Source: JACKFB01 sp041389525 (lineage in GTDB: Bacteria; Myxococcota_A; UBA9042; PHBI01; JACKFB01). From it: a DNA stretch of 64,000 nt. Under the pieces are notes generated by a model that had not been told where the DNA came from, did not search any database, and saw nothing but the letters and a program-made list of their open reading frames with translations. Made by a program: the position numbers and the translations under genes. This document shows positions 29,383 to 38,288 of the stretch, piece after piece. Location: NCBI GenBank assembly GCA_041389525.1, contig JAWKRR010000036.1:10629-74628 (forward strand), written 5' to 3'. Position 1 is the stretch's first letter, and every line of letters starts with the position of its first letter.

Positions 29383-29395
29383 TACACAGTGTGTA
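29383..29395. promoter_or_regulatory. Palindrome in the divergent regulator/lipoprotein spacer
   Basis: TACACA (29383-29388), one base, TGTGTA (29390-29395): a perfect inverted repeat 35 bases upstream of the regulator start, in the only AT-rich patch nearby. It may be an operator, possibly for autoregulation. Confidence 0.4.
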
Positions 29396-29454
29396 ATCAT
29401 TTCCCATTCTCCGCAACCTGGGGCCTCGAAATGTCACCCGGTCAAATCACGGTC

Positions 29455-29940
29455 ATGAGTCCGCTGGCCTGGCTGCGCAGCTTGGTCCTCCCGCTGGCGC
29501 GGTGGGCGACGCTGGCAGCGGTCTGTGCGCTCTCTGCGGCGTGCGGGTCGAACCCAACGCCGCACCCAGGCACCGGCGGCTACTTCGCAGACGCCATCGC
29601 CAATCCGCCCGAGAACGGAGCGGACAGCGGCGGTGACACCGCGACCGGCGGTGCGATGGGGGACACACTCGACACGAGCGTCGCCGCGGACACCGTGCCG
29701 GGGCGGTATGACGATCTGGCGGCGAACGCAGACGCTGACGGCGAGACGGACGGCGACACCGAGGGTGACGGCGCCGCGGACGGCGAGGTGGGCCCCGACG
29801 CCCCCGCAGGCTCTGACACGGTGGTCGGCGACGATGGGCCCGCCCGAGATCTCGAACCCGACCCAGCGCCCGGCGCCCGCCCTACCCCGGAGAGCGCAGC
29901 CCGGTTCGGCCCCGGGCGTCCGGCTGGCGTCCCCATTTGA
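29455..29940 (+). CDS. Small acidic putative lipoprotein, Asp/Gly-rich
   Basis: 161 residues from ATG 29455 (29431 is the alternative). A hydrophobic signal segment ends in SAAC with Cys30, resembling a lipobox, though Ser at -3 is not ideal. The mature part is low-complexity, rich in Asp, Gly, Thr and Ala (repeated DG and DADG steps) with a Pro-rich tail and no recognisable domain. No clear ribosome-binding site. It is divergent from the fusion regulator, which may control it. Function unknown; a chance frame in GC-rich DNA cannot be excluded, but the signal peptide argues for a gene. Confidence 0.45.
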   Translation: MSPLAWLRSLVLPLARWATLAAVCALSAACGSNPTPHPGTGGYFADAIANPPENGADSGGDTATGGAMGDTLDTSVAADTVPGRYDDLAANADADGETDGDTEGDGAADGEVGPDAPAGSDTVVGDDGPARDLEPDPAPGARPTPESAARFGPGRPAGVPI

Positions 29941-30656
29941 GTCCCGGGTCCCTCCAGCCGACCGTCGCCGCTGGGGCGCTGGTCGTGTCGCTCGACTCAG
30001 CCCTCTTCGACCTGCGCCCGGCGCTGGCCGCGGCTCTCGCGGCGGCGTTGCTACGCTACCGCGCCATCGCGGGCGCGCGGCCGACCGTCGAAGCGCTGCT
30101 CGAAGGCCTCCCCGCCGACGCCTGCACGCCAGGACACGTCCTGGACCTGGGCGTCGCCGTCCTACGCGCGCTCGCCGCAGGCCGGCCCTACCCGCCTCGG
30201 CCCGACGCCCCGATCGCGCCGGACGCCGCCGTGGATCGCGCGGTCCTCGCCCGCCTCGTCGCCGAGTGCTGGCTGGGCGGCTCGCTCTACGCCGCGCTCA
30301 CCGACACGGAGTCCGCCGCGCCTGCCGAGGCCGGCCACATTCACGACGCTCGCCCGCGCCCCGACGGCCTCGCCCTGCTCCGCAAAGCCCGCGCCGCCTC
30401 GCGTCCCACCGCCATTATCACCGCGCTCCCGGGGCCCGAGGCGCTCTACCTGCTAGCCGGACACGGCATGACCGCCGCCGCAGACCAGGTCGTCACCACC
30501 GACCCAGCCCAGCGCGCATCCACCCCGCGCGTCGTAGAAGCCCTCGAGCGTCTCGGCGTCGCCGAAGCCGAGCTACACTCCGCAGCGCCCGCCGACCACG
30601 CCCAGCTGGCCGACTACATGTCGTCGCGCATGGCCAGATTGTCGAAGCGCGTATAG
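29937..30656 (+). CDS. HAD-like protein lacking catalytic residues
   Basis: 239 residues. TTG start overlapping the previous stop (TTGA); an internal start is possible. The layout resembles HAD phosphatases: VVSLDSALFD at motif I, RPTAIITALPG at motif II, and a C-terminal EALERLGVAEAEL stretch as in the beta-phosphoglucomutase/Gph group. The first motif I aspartate is replaced by Ser, the motif III Lys is not evident and the GDS of motif IV reads HSAAPAD, so the protein is probably not a phosphatase. Its 3' end overlaps the converging dnaB 3' end by 43 bases. Role unknown. Confidence 0.6.
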   Translation: MSPGSLQPTVAAGALVVSLDSALFDLRPALAAALAAALLRYRAIAGARPTVEALLEGLPADACTPGHVLDLGVAVLRALAAGRPYPPRPDAPIAPDAAVDRAVLARLVAECWLGGSLYAALTDTESAAPAEAGHIHDARPRPDGLALLRKARAASRPTAIITALPGPEALYLLAGHGMTAAADQVVTTDPAQRASTPRVVEALERLGVAEAELHSAAPADHAQLADYMSSRMARLSKRV

Positions 30657-31984
30657 GCCTTCCAGAACTTCAACATCACCGAGCCCACGGGCCCGTTTCG
30701 GTGCTTGGCGATGATGAGCTCCGCGACACCGCGCTTGGACTCGTCCACGTCCTTGTTGACGACCTCCTCGCGGTGGATGAAGCCGATGATGTCGGCGTCC
30801 TGCTCGATGGCGCCTGACTCTCGGAGGTCGCTTAGCATCGGCCGCGGGTCTGCGCGCTTCTCCACGCCACGGTTCATCTGGCTCAGCGCGATGACCGGAA
30901 CCCCGAGGTCCTTCGCCAATCCCTTGAGCGACCGCGAGATGTAGCTGACCTGCTGCTCGCGGGACTTGGTGTTGTCGTTGAGCTCCATGAGCTGCAGGTA
31001 GTCGATGACGATCAGGTGCAGCCCGTGCTGACGCGCGAGGCGCCGGCATTTCGCGCGAACCGCCGCGGGCGTGATGCCCGGCGTGTCGTCGATGAAGATC
31101 CGCGCCTGGGTCAGCGCGTCGGCCGCGTGGGTGAGCTTCGGCCAGTCCTCGTCGGACAGAAAGCCGCCGCGCAGCCTCGACAGATCGATGCGCGCTTGGG
31201 CCGCCAGCAAGCGCATGGCCAGCTGCTCTGACGGCATCTCCAGCGAGAAGACCGCCACCGACGCGCCGTGCTCCAGCGCCGCGTTGCCCGCCAGGTTCAG
31301 CACAAACGAGGTCTTGCCCATGGCGGGTCGCGCCGCGAGGACGATGAGGTCGCCCGGCTGCAGACCATGGGTCAGCTTGTCCAGATCGCGAAACCCGGTG
31401 CCGAGCCCGCTGACGGCCCCGTCCGAGTCGTAGGCCTTCGAGATCTGCTCGATGGCCGCCGGCACCACGTCCGACATCGGCCGCATGCCGGTCTGCGTGC
31501 GGTTCTCGAGCACAGAGAAGACCGAGCGCTCCGCAGCGTCGAGGAACTCCGCGACGTCTTGGGAGCCGCGGATGCCTTCGGCCTCGATCTGGCGCGCGGC
31601 CTCGATCATCCGCCGCACGGTCGCCTTCTCGCGGACGATCTTGCAGTACTGGCCGAGGTGGGCGGTGGTGCCGGCGCGGTCGAGCAGGCGCGACAAGGTG
31701 GGCGCGCCGCCGACTTTGTCCCACAGGCCCATGTCGCGCAGCTTCTGTACCAGCGTCACCTCGTCGAAGGCGCCCTTGGTCTCGTGAAGCAGGCGCATCG
31801 CCTCGAAGAGGAGGCCGTGCTGCTCAAGGTAGAAGTCGTCGGGGAGCAGCTCCTCCTCGAGGACGGTGTCGAAACAGGAGGGGTCCACCAGGATCGCGGC
31901 GAGGACCTCGCGCTCCGCGTCGACCGCGTGCGGCAATCCAGCGCCGGCGCTAGCCTGGGCGCGAGTTTCGGCGAATCCGCTCAA
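30614..31984 (-). CDS. dnaB: Replicative DNA helicase
   Basis: DnaB, 456 residues: hexameric 5'-3' helicase of the replication fork. N-terminal domain (AEREVLAAILVDP), RecA-like domain with Walker A ARPAMGKTS, Walker B LIVIDYLQLM and the DLRESGAIEQDAD motif. Start appears to be TTG 31984, with GGAG 8 bases ahead. No intein is present. A small gene lies 128 bases upstream on the same strand. Confidence 0.97.
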   Translation of the reverse strand: MSGFAETRAQASAGAGLPHAVDAEREVLAAILVDPSCFDTVLEEELLPDDFYLEQHGLLFEAMRLLHETKGAFDEVTLVQKLRDMGLWDKVGGAPTLSRLLDRAGTTAHLGQYCKIVREKATVRRMIEAARQIEAEGIRGSQDVAEFLDAAERSVFSVLENRTQTGMRPMSDVVPAAIEQISKAYDSDGAVSGLGTGFRDLDKLTHGLQPGDLIVLAARPAMGKTSFVLNLAGNAALEHGASVAVFSLEMPSEQLAMRLLAAQARIDLSRLRGGFLSDEDWPKLTHAADALTQARIFIDDTPGITPAAVRAKCRRLARQHGLHLIVIDYLQLMELNDNTKSREQQVSYISRSLKGLAKDLGVPVIALSQMNRGVEKRADPRPMLSDLRESGAIEQDADIIGFIHREEVVNKDVDESKRGVAELIIAKHRNGPVGSVMLKFWKAYTRFDNLAMRDDM

Positions 31985-32112
31985 CCGGGGACTCCGTATG
32001 CGACGTCTGCGACGTGTGCGTTCGGGGCGCGAAGAGCCCGCGCCTGCAGGCGACCATACTCGGTCTCGGGTGTCGATGGGCGCAATCTGGAGCCGGTGGC
32101 CGGCGATGCACC

Positions 32113-32295
32113 CTACGACGGGAGCGCCCGCACCAGCAGCCGCGCGGCCTCGGGGCCGACCTCGTAGCCCAAACGCCGCAGCGTACCCAGCGGGTCCGTC
32201 GCCAATCGTCCAGCCAGCGCCAGGTCGCGCCGTAGCATCACCGCGATGGAGGTCCAGGCTGTGCGAAGCTCGGAGGCGGTGTCGATGCGGCTCAT
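32113..32295 (-). CDS. Small helical protein upstream of dnaB, unknown
   Basis: 60 residues from ATG 32295, supported by GGAG 6 bases upstream (an in-frame TTG at 32307 has less support). Predicted mostly helical, no signal peptide or cysteines; the C-terminal half reads LAGRLATDPLGTLRRLGYEV. The DPxxxLxxxGY pattern faintly recalls leader regions of some peptide precursors, but there is no core peptide or modification enzyme nearby. Divergent from ugd, with a shared spacer. Confidence 0.55.
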   Translation of the reverse strand: MSRIDTASELRTAWTSIAVMLRRDLALAGRLATDPLGTLRRLGYEVGPEAARLLVRALPS

Positions 32296-32386
32296 GGCGG
32301 GCTCCAATTTCTAAGGTCCATCCGCTCAGACGCGCGACCGGGAGAATTGTTCTTTCCCAATCGAGAGGGCCGAGGGCGCGCGGCGG

Positions 32387-32416
32387 TTGACCCCCGCCGA
32401 ACGTGGTCGCTATAAA
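32387..32416 (+). promoter_or_regulatory. Sigma70-type promoter for ugd
   Basis: TTGACC (32387-32392), an 18-base spacer, then TATAAA (32411-32416). Start near 32423, a leader of about 44 bases. Confidence 0.75.
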
Positions 32417-32466
32417 CCCGCGCGCTGCCCAGTCAATCCACGACGGGCGGTACAGGGAGCAGCACC

Positions 32467-33739
<1,273 letters not shown>

Positions 33740-33768
<29 letters not shown>

Positions 33769-34840
33769 GCGACTCGCGCAGGGCTGCGTAGCGCGGCCAC
33801 GCTTGGGGCAAGATCGCGAGCACGGTGGCGTCGCCGGAGGTCGGTCGCACGACCAGCACCTGCTCGGCCGCCGTAGTGTAGCGGGCGCATCTTCCCGGGG
33901 ACGGCATGGCGGCGGCGAGCTGCGGGTCGGCCTCGGCGAGGTCGGCGGCCGGACCGCTGAGCGCGAGGAGCTCCAGGCCGTCGGTCGCGCAGCGGATCGC
34001 GGAAGCGCCTGAGGGGACGCAGCGCTGACCGACCAGCGCGCCCGTGACGGCCAGCGCCGGTAGCGGGGGGCTGGGCTCGCTGGGTGCGACGGTGAGGGGG
34101 GAGGGCGCGAGGCCGCCGTCCCCGCGGGCTGACACCAGCGCGCTGGCACCCAACAGCAGCGCGACCGCGAGGCCGGCGGCGCGGTGGGGGTGCGCGCGGC
34201 CGCGGATGACCAGGAACCCCAAGGTGAACCCGGCCGCCAGGCCTCCGACGTGCGCGGCGTGGTCGACCGCGACGCCGCTCCCGCCGCCGAGCCCAGGGAC
34301 GAGGGTCGAGGCCAGCGCGCCGCCGAGCGCGATCAGCGCGGCCAGCCGCTGCGGGGTCGGGAGCGAGGCCGCGTGGGCCACCAGGTGCGCGGCGATGAGC
34401 CCCGCCCCGCCCAGCACCATCGCCGACGCGCCGACGCTCGGCCCCGCGCCGGCCAGGGCCGAGGCGCAAAAGCCCGCCACGCTGCCCAGAATCGTCGCGG
34501 CGAACGCGGCAGGCACGCCCGAGATCCACGCGGCGGCACAGCTCACCGCCCCCAGCCACAGCGCGTTCATCGCGAGGTGGCCGGCTCCGGAGTGCAGAAA
34601 GCCCGCGAGGACCAGCCGCTCGACCTGCCCCGCCGCCACCCACGCGTTCACTTTGGCGCCGAGCGCCAGCAACACGCCGATGCTCGCGCGGCCCAGGCTC
34701 GTCTCTGCGAAGCCCGCGGGCTCCGCCAGCGCGCGGGCCGCGTCGACGGCCAGCAGCGCCCCCACCAGCAGCAGCGAGAGGGCCACGGCGCGCCGAAACT
34801 CGCTCCCGCGCTTACTTGCGCTCTGTGGGGGTGCTGTCAT
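33740..34840 (-). CDS. Rhomboid family intramembrane serine protease with C-terminal extension
   Basis: 366 residues. Membrane core with HSGAGHLAMN (residues 83-92), catalytic Ser139 in VGASAMVLG, and DHAAHVGG with the catalytic His at 197. These are the rhomboid dyad and the HxxxN oxyanion segment, so activity is expected. After the last membrane helix (to about residue 240) comes an extra soluble segment of about 120 residues, Pro-rich and then with two cysteines, not typical of GlpG. Substrates unknown. Starts 77 bases from, and divergent to, the sigma factor gene; GAGG precedes its ATG. Confidence 0.85.
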
Positions 34841-34917
34841 TATTGCCTCGCGCGCGCCGCTCGCTACCGATTCGATGGGACGGTGGATACGTCGTGAATG
34901 CCGAGGTGGATGCTGCG

Positions 34918-35673
34918 ATGAGTGAGGAGAATCTGACGCCTGCGGATCGGCATGTCCTGATCGTGCAGTTCGCGCCGCTGGTCAAGACGATCGCCGCCAA
35001 GGTCGCGCAACGGTTGCCGCCTCACATCGAGCTGGACGACCTGATCAGTGCAGGGACCTTGGGACTCATCGACGCGGTCGACAAGTTCGATCGCTCGCGC
35101 GCCGTGAATCTCAAGAAGTACGCGGAGATTCGCATCAAGGGCGCGATCCTCGACGAGCTGCGGTCCATGGACCACGTGACGCGCACGGTTCGTCGGCAGG
35201 CGTCCGCGCTGGATAAGGCCGTCCGCGAGATTCAGGCCCAGAAGGGCGAGGCGCCGACGCACGAAGAGGTCGCCAACCACCTGAAGATCGACCTGACCGA
35301 GTATCACGCGCTCGCTGAGAAGCTGAAGCCGGTCTATCTGGTCAGCCTCGAGGATCTGGGTGGCACCGGCGATGACTCGCGGGACGCGATGCAGTTCTTG
35401 GAAGATCCGCGCGCGCTCAGCCCCCAGGTCATCGTGCACTTCAAGCGGCTGCGCGACCTGGTCGCCGAGCACATCGAAGGGCTCAAAGAGAAAGAGCGGC
35501 TCGTTATCAGCCTGTACTACTACGACGACATGACCCTCAAAGAGATCGGCAAGGTCCTGGGGGTCACGGAGAGTCGGGTGAGTCAGCTGATGACCAAGGC
35601 GACCGAGACGCTGAAAAAGCGCGTACGATCCAGCCTTAGCAGCGAGCGATCCAACGCGCCGCAGCTCGACTGA
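34918..35673 (+). CDS. FliA/WhiG-family sigma factor (sigma28 group)
   Basis: 251 residues from ATG 34918, 7 bases after GAGGTGG. Region 2 (PPHIELDDLISAGTLGLIDAVDKFD ... YAEIRIKGAILDELR), region 3 (QASALDKAVREIQ) and region 4 (LKEKERLVISLYYYDDMTLKEIG ... VTESRVSQL) are complete, and region 1.1 is absent, as in the FliA group. FliA normally drives flagellar and chemotaxis genes. No motility gene is in this window; instead a TonB-dependent receptor starts 6 bases later, so the two are probably cotranscribed. A non-flagellar role is possible. Confidence 0.88.
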   Translation: MSEENLTPADRHVLIVQFAPLVKTIAAKVAQRLPPHIELDDLISAGTLGLIDAVDKFDRSRAVNLKKYAEIRIKGAILDELRSMDHVTRTVRRQASALDKAVREIQAQKGEAPTHEEVANHLKIDLTEYHALAEKLKPVYLVSLEDLGGTGDDSRDAMQFLEDPRALSPQVIVHFKRLRDLVAEHIEGLKEKERLVISLYYYDDMTLKEIGKVLGVTESRVSQLMTKATETLKKRVRSSLSSERSNAPQLD

Positions 35674-35679
35674 GGGGCC

Positions 35680-38103
35680 ATGCTGCACCGCCCGCTCATG
35701 CGCCTCTACACGCCGGTGTCGTTGGGCGCGCTTGCGGCGTTCACCCTCATCGCGAGCGCGGCGTGGGCGGCGATGCCGATCCCGGATGTGCTCGACGCCG
35801 ATGACCCGACCATCGTCGAGGACGTCGCCGAGGCCGAAGCCGAGCTGACGACGATCATCAACGTCGACGAGGACCTGGTCGTCGCGGCGCAGAAGGTCCA
35901 GACCACGGTGCAGGAGGCGCCGGCGATTATCACCGTCGTCACGCGCCGGCAGATCGTCGAGCGGGGCTACCGGACGCTGAACGACGTGTTGCGCACGGTG
36001 GCGGGCTTCGAGGGCGACCGCTGGGAGGCCAACGGCTGGCACAAGGAGGCCTTCACGCGCGGGCTGCCGCGGACGGTCCTGGTGCTGATCAACGGCGTCA
36101 GCATCATCGAGCCGGTCCGGAATTTCGTGAACCTGGACCGGAAGATCCCGCTCGAGACCATCGAGCGCGTCGAGATCACGTCGGGTCCGGGCGGCGTGCT
36201 CTGGGGCTCGAACGCGCTGCTCGGCGTCGTGAACATCGTCACGCGGCGGCCCGATGACAGCGGCGTGCACGGCATCGTGGGCTACGGCGACGGCCCCGGC
36301 GACCGGCGCGCGGTCAAGGTGGGCGTCGGCGTGAGCGAGCGCTTCGGCGAGCACTTCGGCCTCTTCACGCACCTCGATATGTTCACCACCGGCGGGCCAG
36401 ACCTCACCGTCGACACCCAGAAGCTGGTGGGCGCACTGCCCGAGCCCTCGCCCGACGCGGCGACCTTCTACCTGCCGAGCAAGCGCACCGCGTCGGGCGG
36501 CGGCCGCAGCTGGTTCTTCAACTTCGCCGGCCGGCTCGAGCTGGGTCCGGTCGCGCTGGACTGGATGGTGCCCTTTGAGCGCGAGATTCGCGCCATCGCC
36601 ACCGGCGGCGCGGTGCTGACTCACGACTACCTGCGGGACGACGACGGAGGCACCGCGACAGTCGCCCGCGATTCGGTGCGCTTGGTGAACCTGAGCTACG
36701 GCGACCGCTTCCGCTCCGGCGACGTCGGCGTGAAGGCGCGGCTCTACTTCGTGCAGTGGGACATCCAGGAGTCCCCCTTCGGCGCCTTCCCGGCCAGCCC
36801 GCTGCTCTTCGCCGATACCGCCAGCGTCTTTGGCGGCAACACCAAGGACTTCCATCTCGAGATGACCGCGGACCTCGTCGCGCGCACGGGCGCCGCGGTC
36901 GATATCGATGTGCGCTTCACCCCGGACCTGACCCTGGTGACCGGCGCGGAGGCCATCTACGACCTCAACCGCGGGCTGGTGCAGCGCTTCTTCGCCCCCG
37001 ATTCGGTCGGAGAGTGCCAGCCCGGATTCACCTACGAGCCTGATAATCCCTACCTAAAATGCCAGATCGAGCAGACCCTGGTCGACGACGCGGACCGGGT
37101 CATCGGCGCCGCCTTCGCCCAGGTCGACTGGCGCCTGATCCCGCGCCTCCGCCTCAACGCCGGCCTGCGCGCGCAGTTCTCGAACGCCTACGCGCCCGCG
37201 CTGCTCTACAGCGGCGGCCTCGTCTGGAACATGTTCGACCAGACCAACCTGAAGCTCTTCACCGCCTCCGGTCTGCGCCCGCCGAGCTTCACCAGCACCG
37301 ACGTCCGCACGACATACTCCGGCGTCAGCTACCTCGCGAACCCCGACCTCAACGTCGAGACCAGCCAGTCCATCGAGATGGAGATCAACTCGATGTTGCT
37401 GCGGGATCTCGGGCCTCTCCGCGATCTCTACCTCCGCGCGAACGGCGCCCTCACCTTCCTCGACAACATCATCAACCAGCCCAGCGGCCGCTTTCAGAAC
37501 TCCGGCAAGCGGATGATCGGCTCGGCGGAGGCGCTGATGCGGTTGCGCTTCGAGGCCGGCCACGAGCTGTGGGCGAACTACTCGTTCACCCGCGTCTTCG
37601 ACGACGACGCGCCAGGCGGTGAGCTGCGGAACTTCGCGCGGCACATGGGTTCGTTGGGCGGTCGCGTCGCGTTCCTCAACGATCACATCGAGTTCGACCT
37701 CGTCGTGAACTTCAAGGGCGAGATGAAGGACCCCAACCGGCCGCCGGTGGATGACCCGAGCGGGCGCTACTCGGTCAGCTGTCAGCGCCTGCTGGCTCAG
37801 ACCCTCGCGCCTGACCATCCGGACGCGCGGCTGCGTTCGGCCTGCGCGCTGCCCGGCCTCTCCGAGGGCATCTGGGTACGCGCCGGCCAGGAGCGCACCG
37901 AGACCATCCGCCCCTTGGCGTTGCTGGACGTCGGCGTGCGCTTCAAGAACCTCTGGCGCGACCTCACGGCGTCCATCTTCGTCTACAACCTCTTCGACCA
38001 CCGGTCCTACGAGCCCGACTTCTTCCAGGACCCGCGTTTGATGAGCCGCCCGCAACCCAAACCGGGCCTCTCGATCTTCGGAACGGTCTCGCTGGGACTG
38101 TGA
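35680..38103 (+). CDS. TonB-dependent outer membrane receptor
   Basis: 807 residues. Signal peptide (about 1-30), then a plug domain (VQEAPAIITVVTRRQIVERGYRTLNDVLRT ... SGPGGVLWGSNALLGVVNIVTRR, about residues 84-190), then a 22-strand type beta-barrel ending in an aliphatic residue rather than the usual aromatic one. The plug resembles colicin I/vitamin B12 receptor-type proteins; the ligand cannot be told. A short acidic segment after the signal peptide may hold a TonB box. No TonB, ExbB or ExbD gene is adjacent. Six bases after the FliA-type sigma gene. Confidence 0.92.
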   Translation: MLHRPLMRLYTPVSLGALAAFTLIASAAWAAMPIPDVLDADDPTIVEDVAEAEAELTTIINVDEDLVVAAQKVQTTVQEAPAIITVVTRRQIVERGYRTLNDVLRTVAGFEGDRWEANGWHKEAFTRGLPRTVLVLINGVSIIEPVRNFVNLDRKIPLETIERVEITSGPGGVLWGSNALLGVVNIVTRRPDDSGVHGIVGYGDGPGDRRAVKVGVGVSERFGEHFGLFTHLDMFTTGGPDLTVDTQKLVGALPEPSPDAATFYLPSKRTASGGGRSWFFNFAGRLELGPVALDWMVPFEREIRAIATGGAVLTHDYLRDDDGGTATVARDSVRLVNLSYGDRFRSGDVGVKARLYFVQWDIQESPFGAFPASPLLFADTASVFGGNTKDFHLEMTADLVARTGAAVDIDVRFTPDLTLVTGAEAIYDLNRGLVQRFFAPDSVGECQPGFTYEPDNPYLKCQIEQTLVDDADRVIGAAFAQVDWRLIPRLRLNAGLRAQFSNAYAPALLYSGGLVWNMFDQTNLKLFTASGLRPPSFTSTDVRTTYSGVSYLANPDLNVETSQSIEMEINSMLLRDLGPLRDLYLRANGALTFLDNIINQPSGRFQNSGKRMIGSAEALMRLRFEAGHELWANYSFTRVFDDDAPGGELRNFARHMGSLGGRVAFLNDHIEFDLVVNFKGEMKDPNRPPVDDPSGRYSVSCQRLLAQTLAPDHPDARLRSACALPGLSEGIWVRAGQERTETIRPLALLDVGVRFKNLWRDLTASIFVYNLFDHRSYEPDFFQDPRLMSRPQPKPGLSIFGTVSLGL

Positions 38104-38169
38104 GCGCGCGGGGTCGCCGGGCGCCGAAAAACAATAGCAATTACCAGCACTTAGAGCTTAATTCGGCGG

Positions 38170-38198
38170 TTGACAGGCCGATCGGGCCAGGGTAGGGT
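38170..38198 (+). promoter_or_regulatory. Sigma70-type promoter for gyrA
   Basis: TTGACA (38170-38175), a 17-base spacer, TAGGGT (38193-38198). AT-rich DNA at about 38126-38165 just upstream could act as an UP element. The leader is about 84 bases and contains a GGGCTC/GAGCCC hairpin. Confidence 0.75.
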
Positions 38199-38288
38199 CC
38201 GCCTCCATCTCGCGCGGGGGCGTCGAGGGCTCGTTTCGGAGCCCGGGGGGCGCCACCCCAGGCGAGCTTCAAGGCGGATTCGAAGCTC

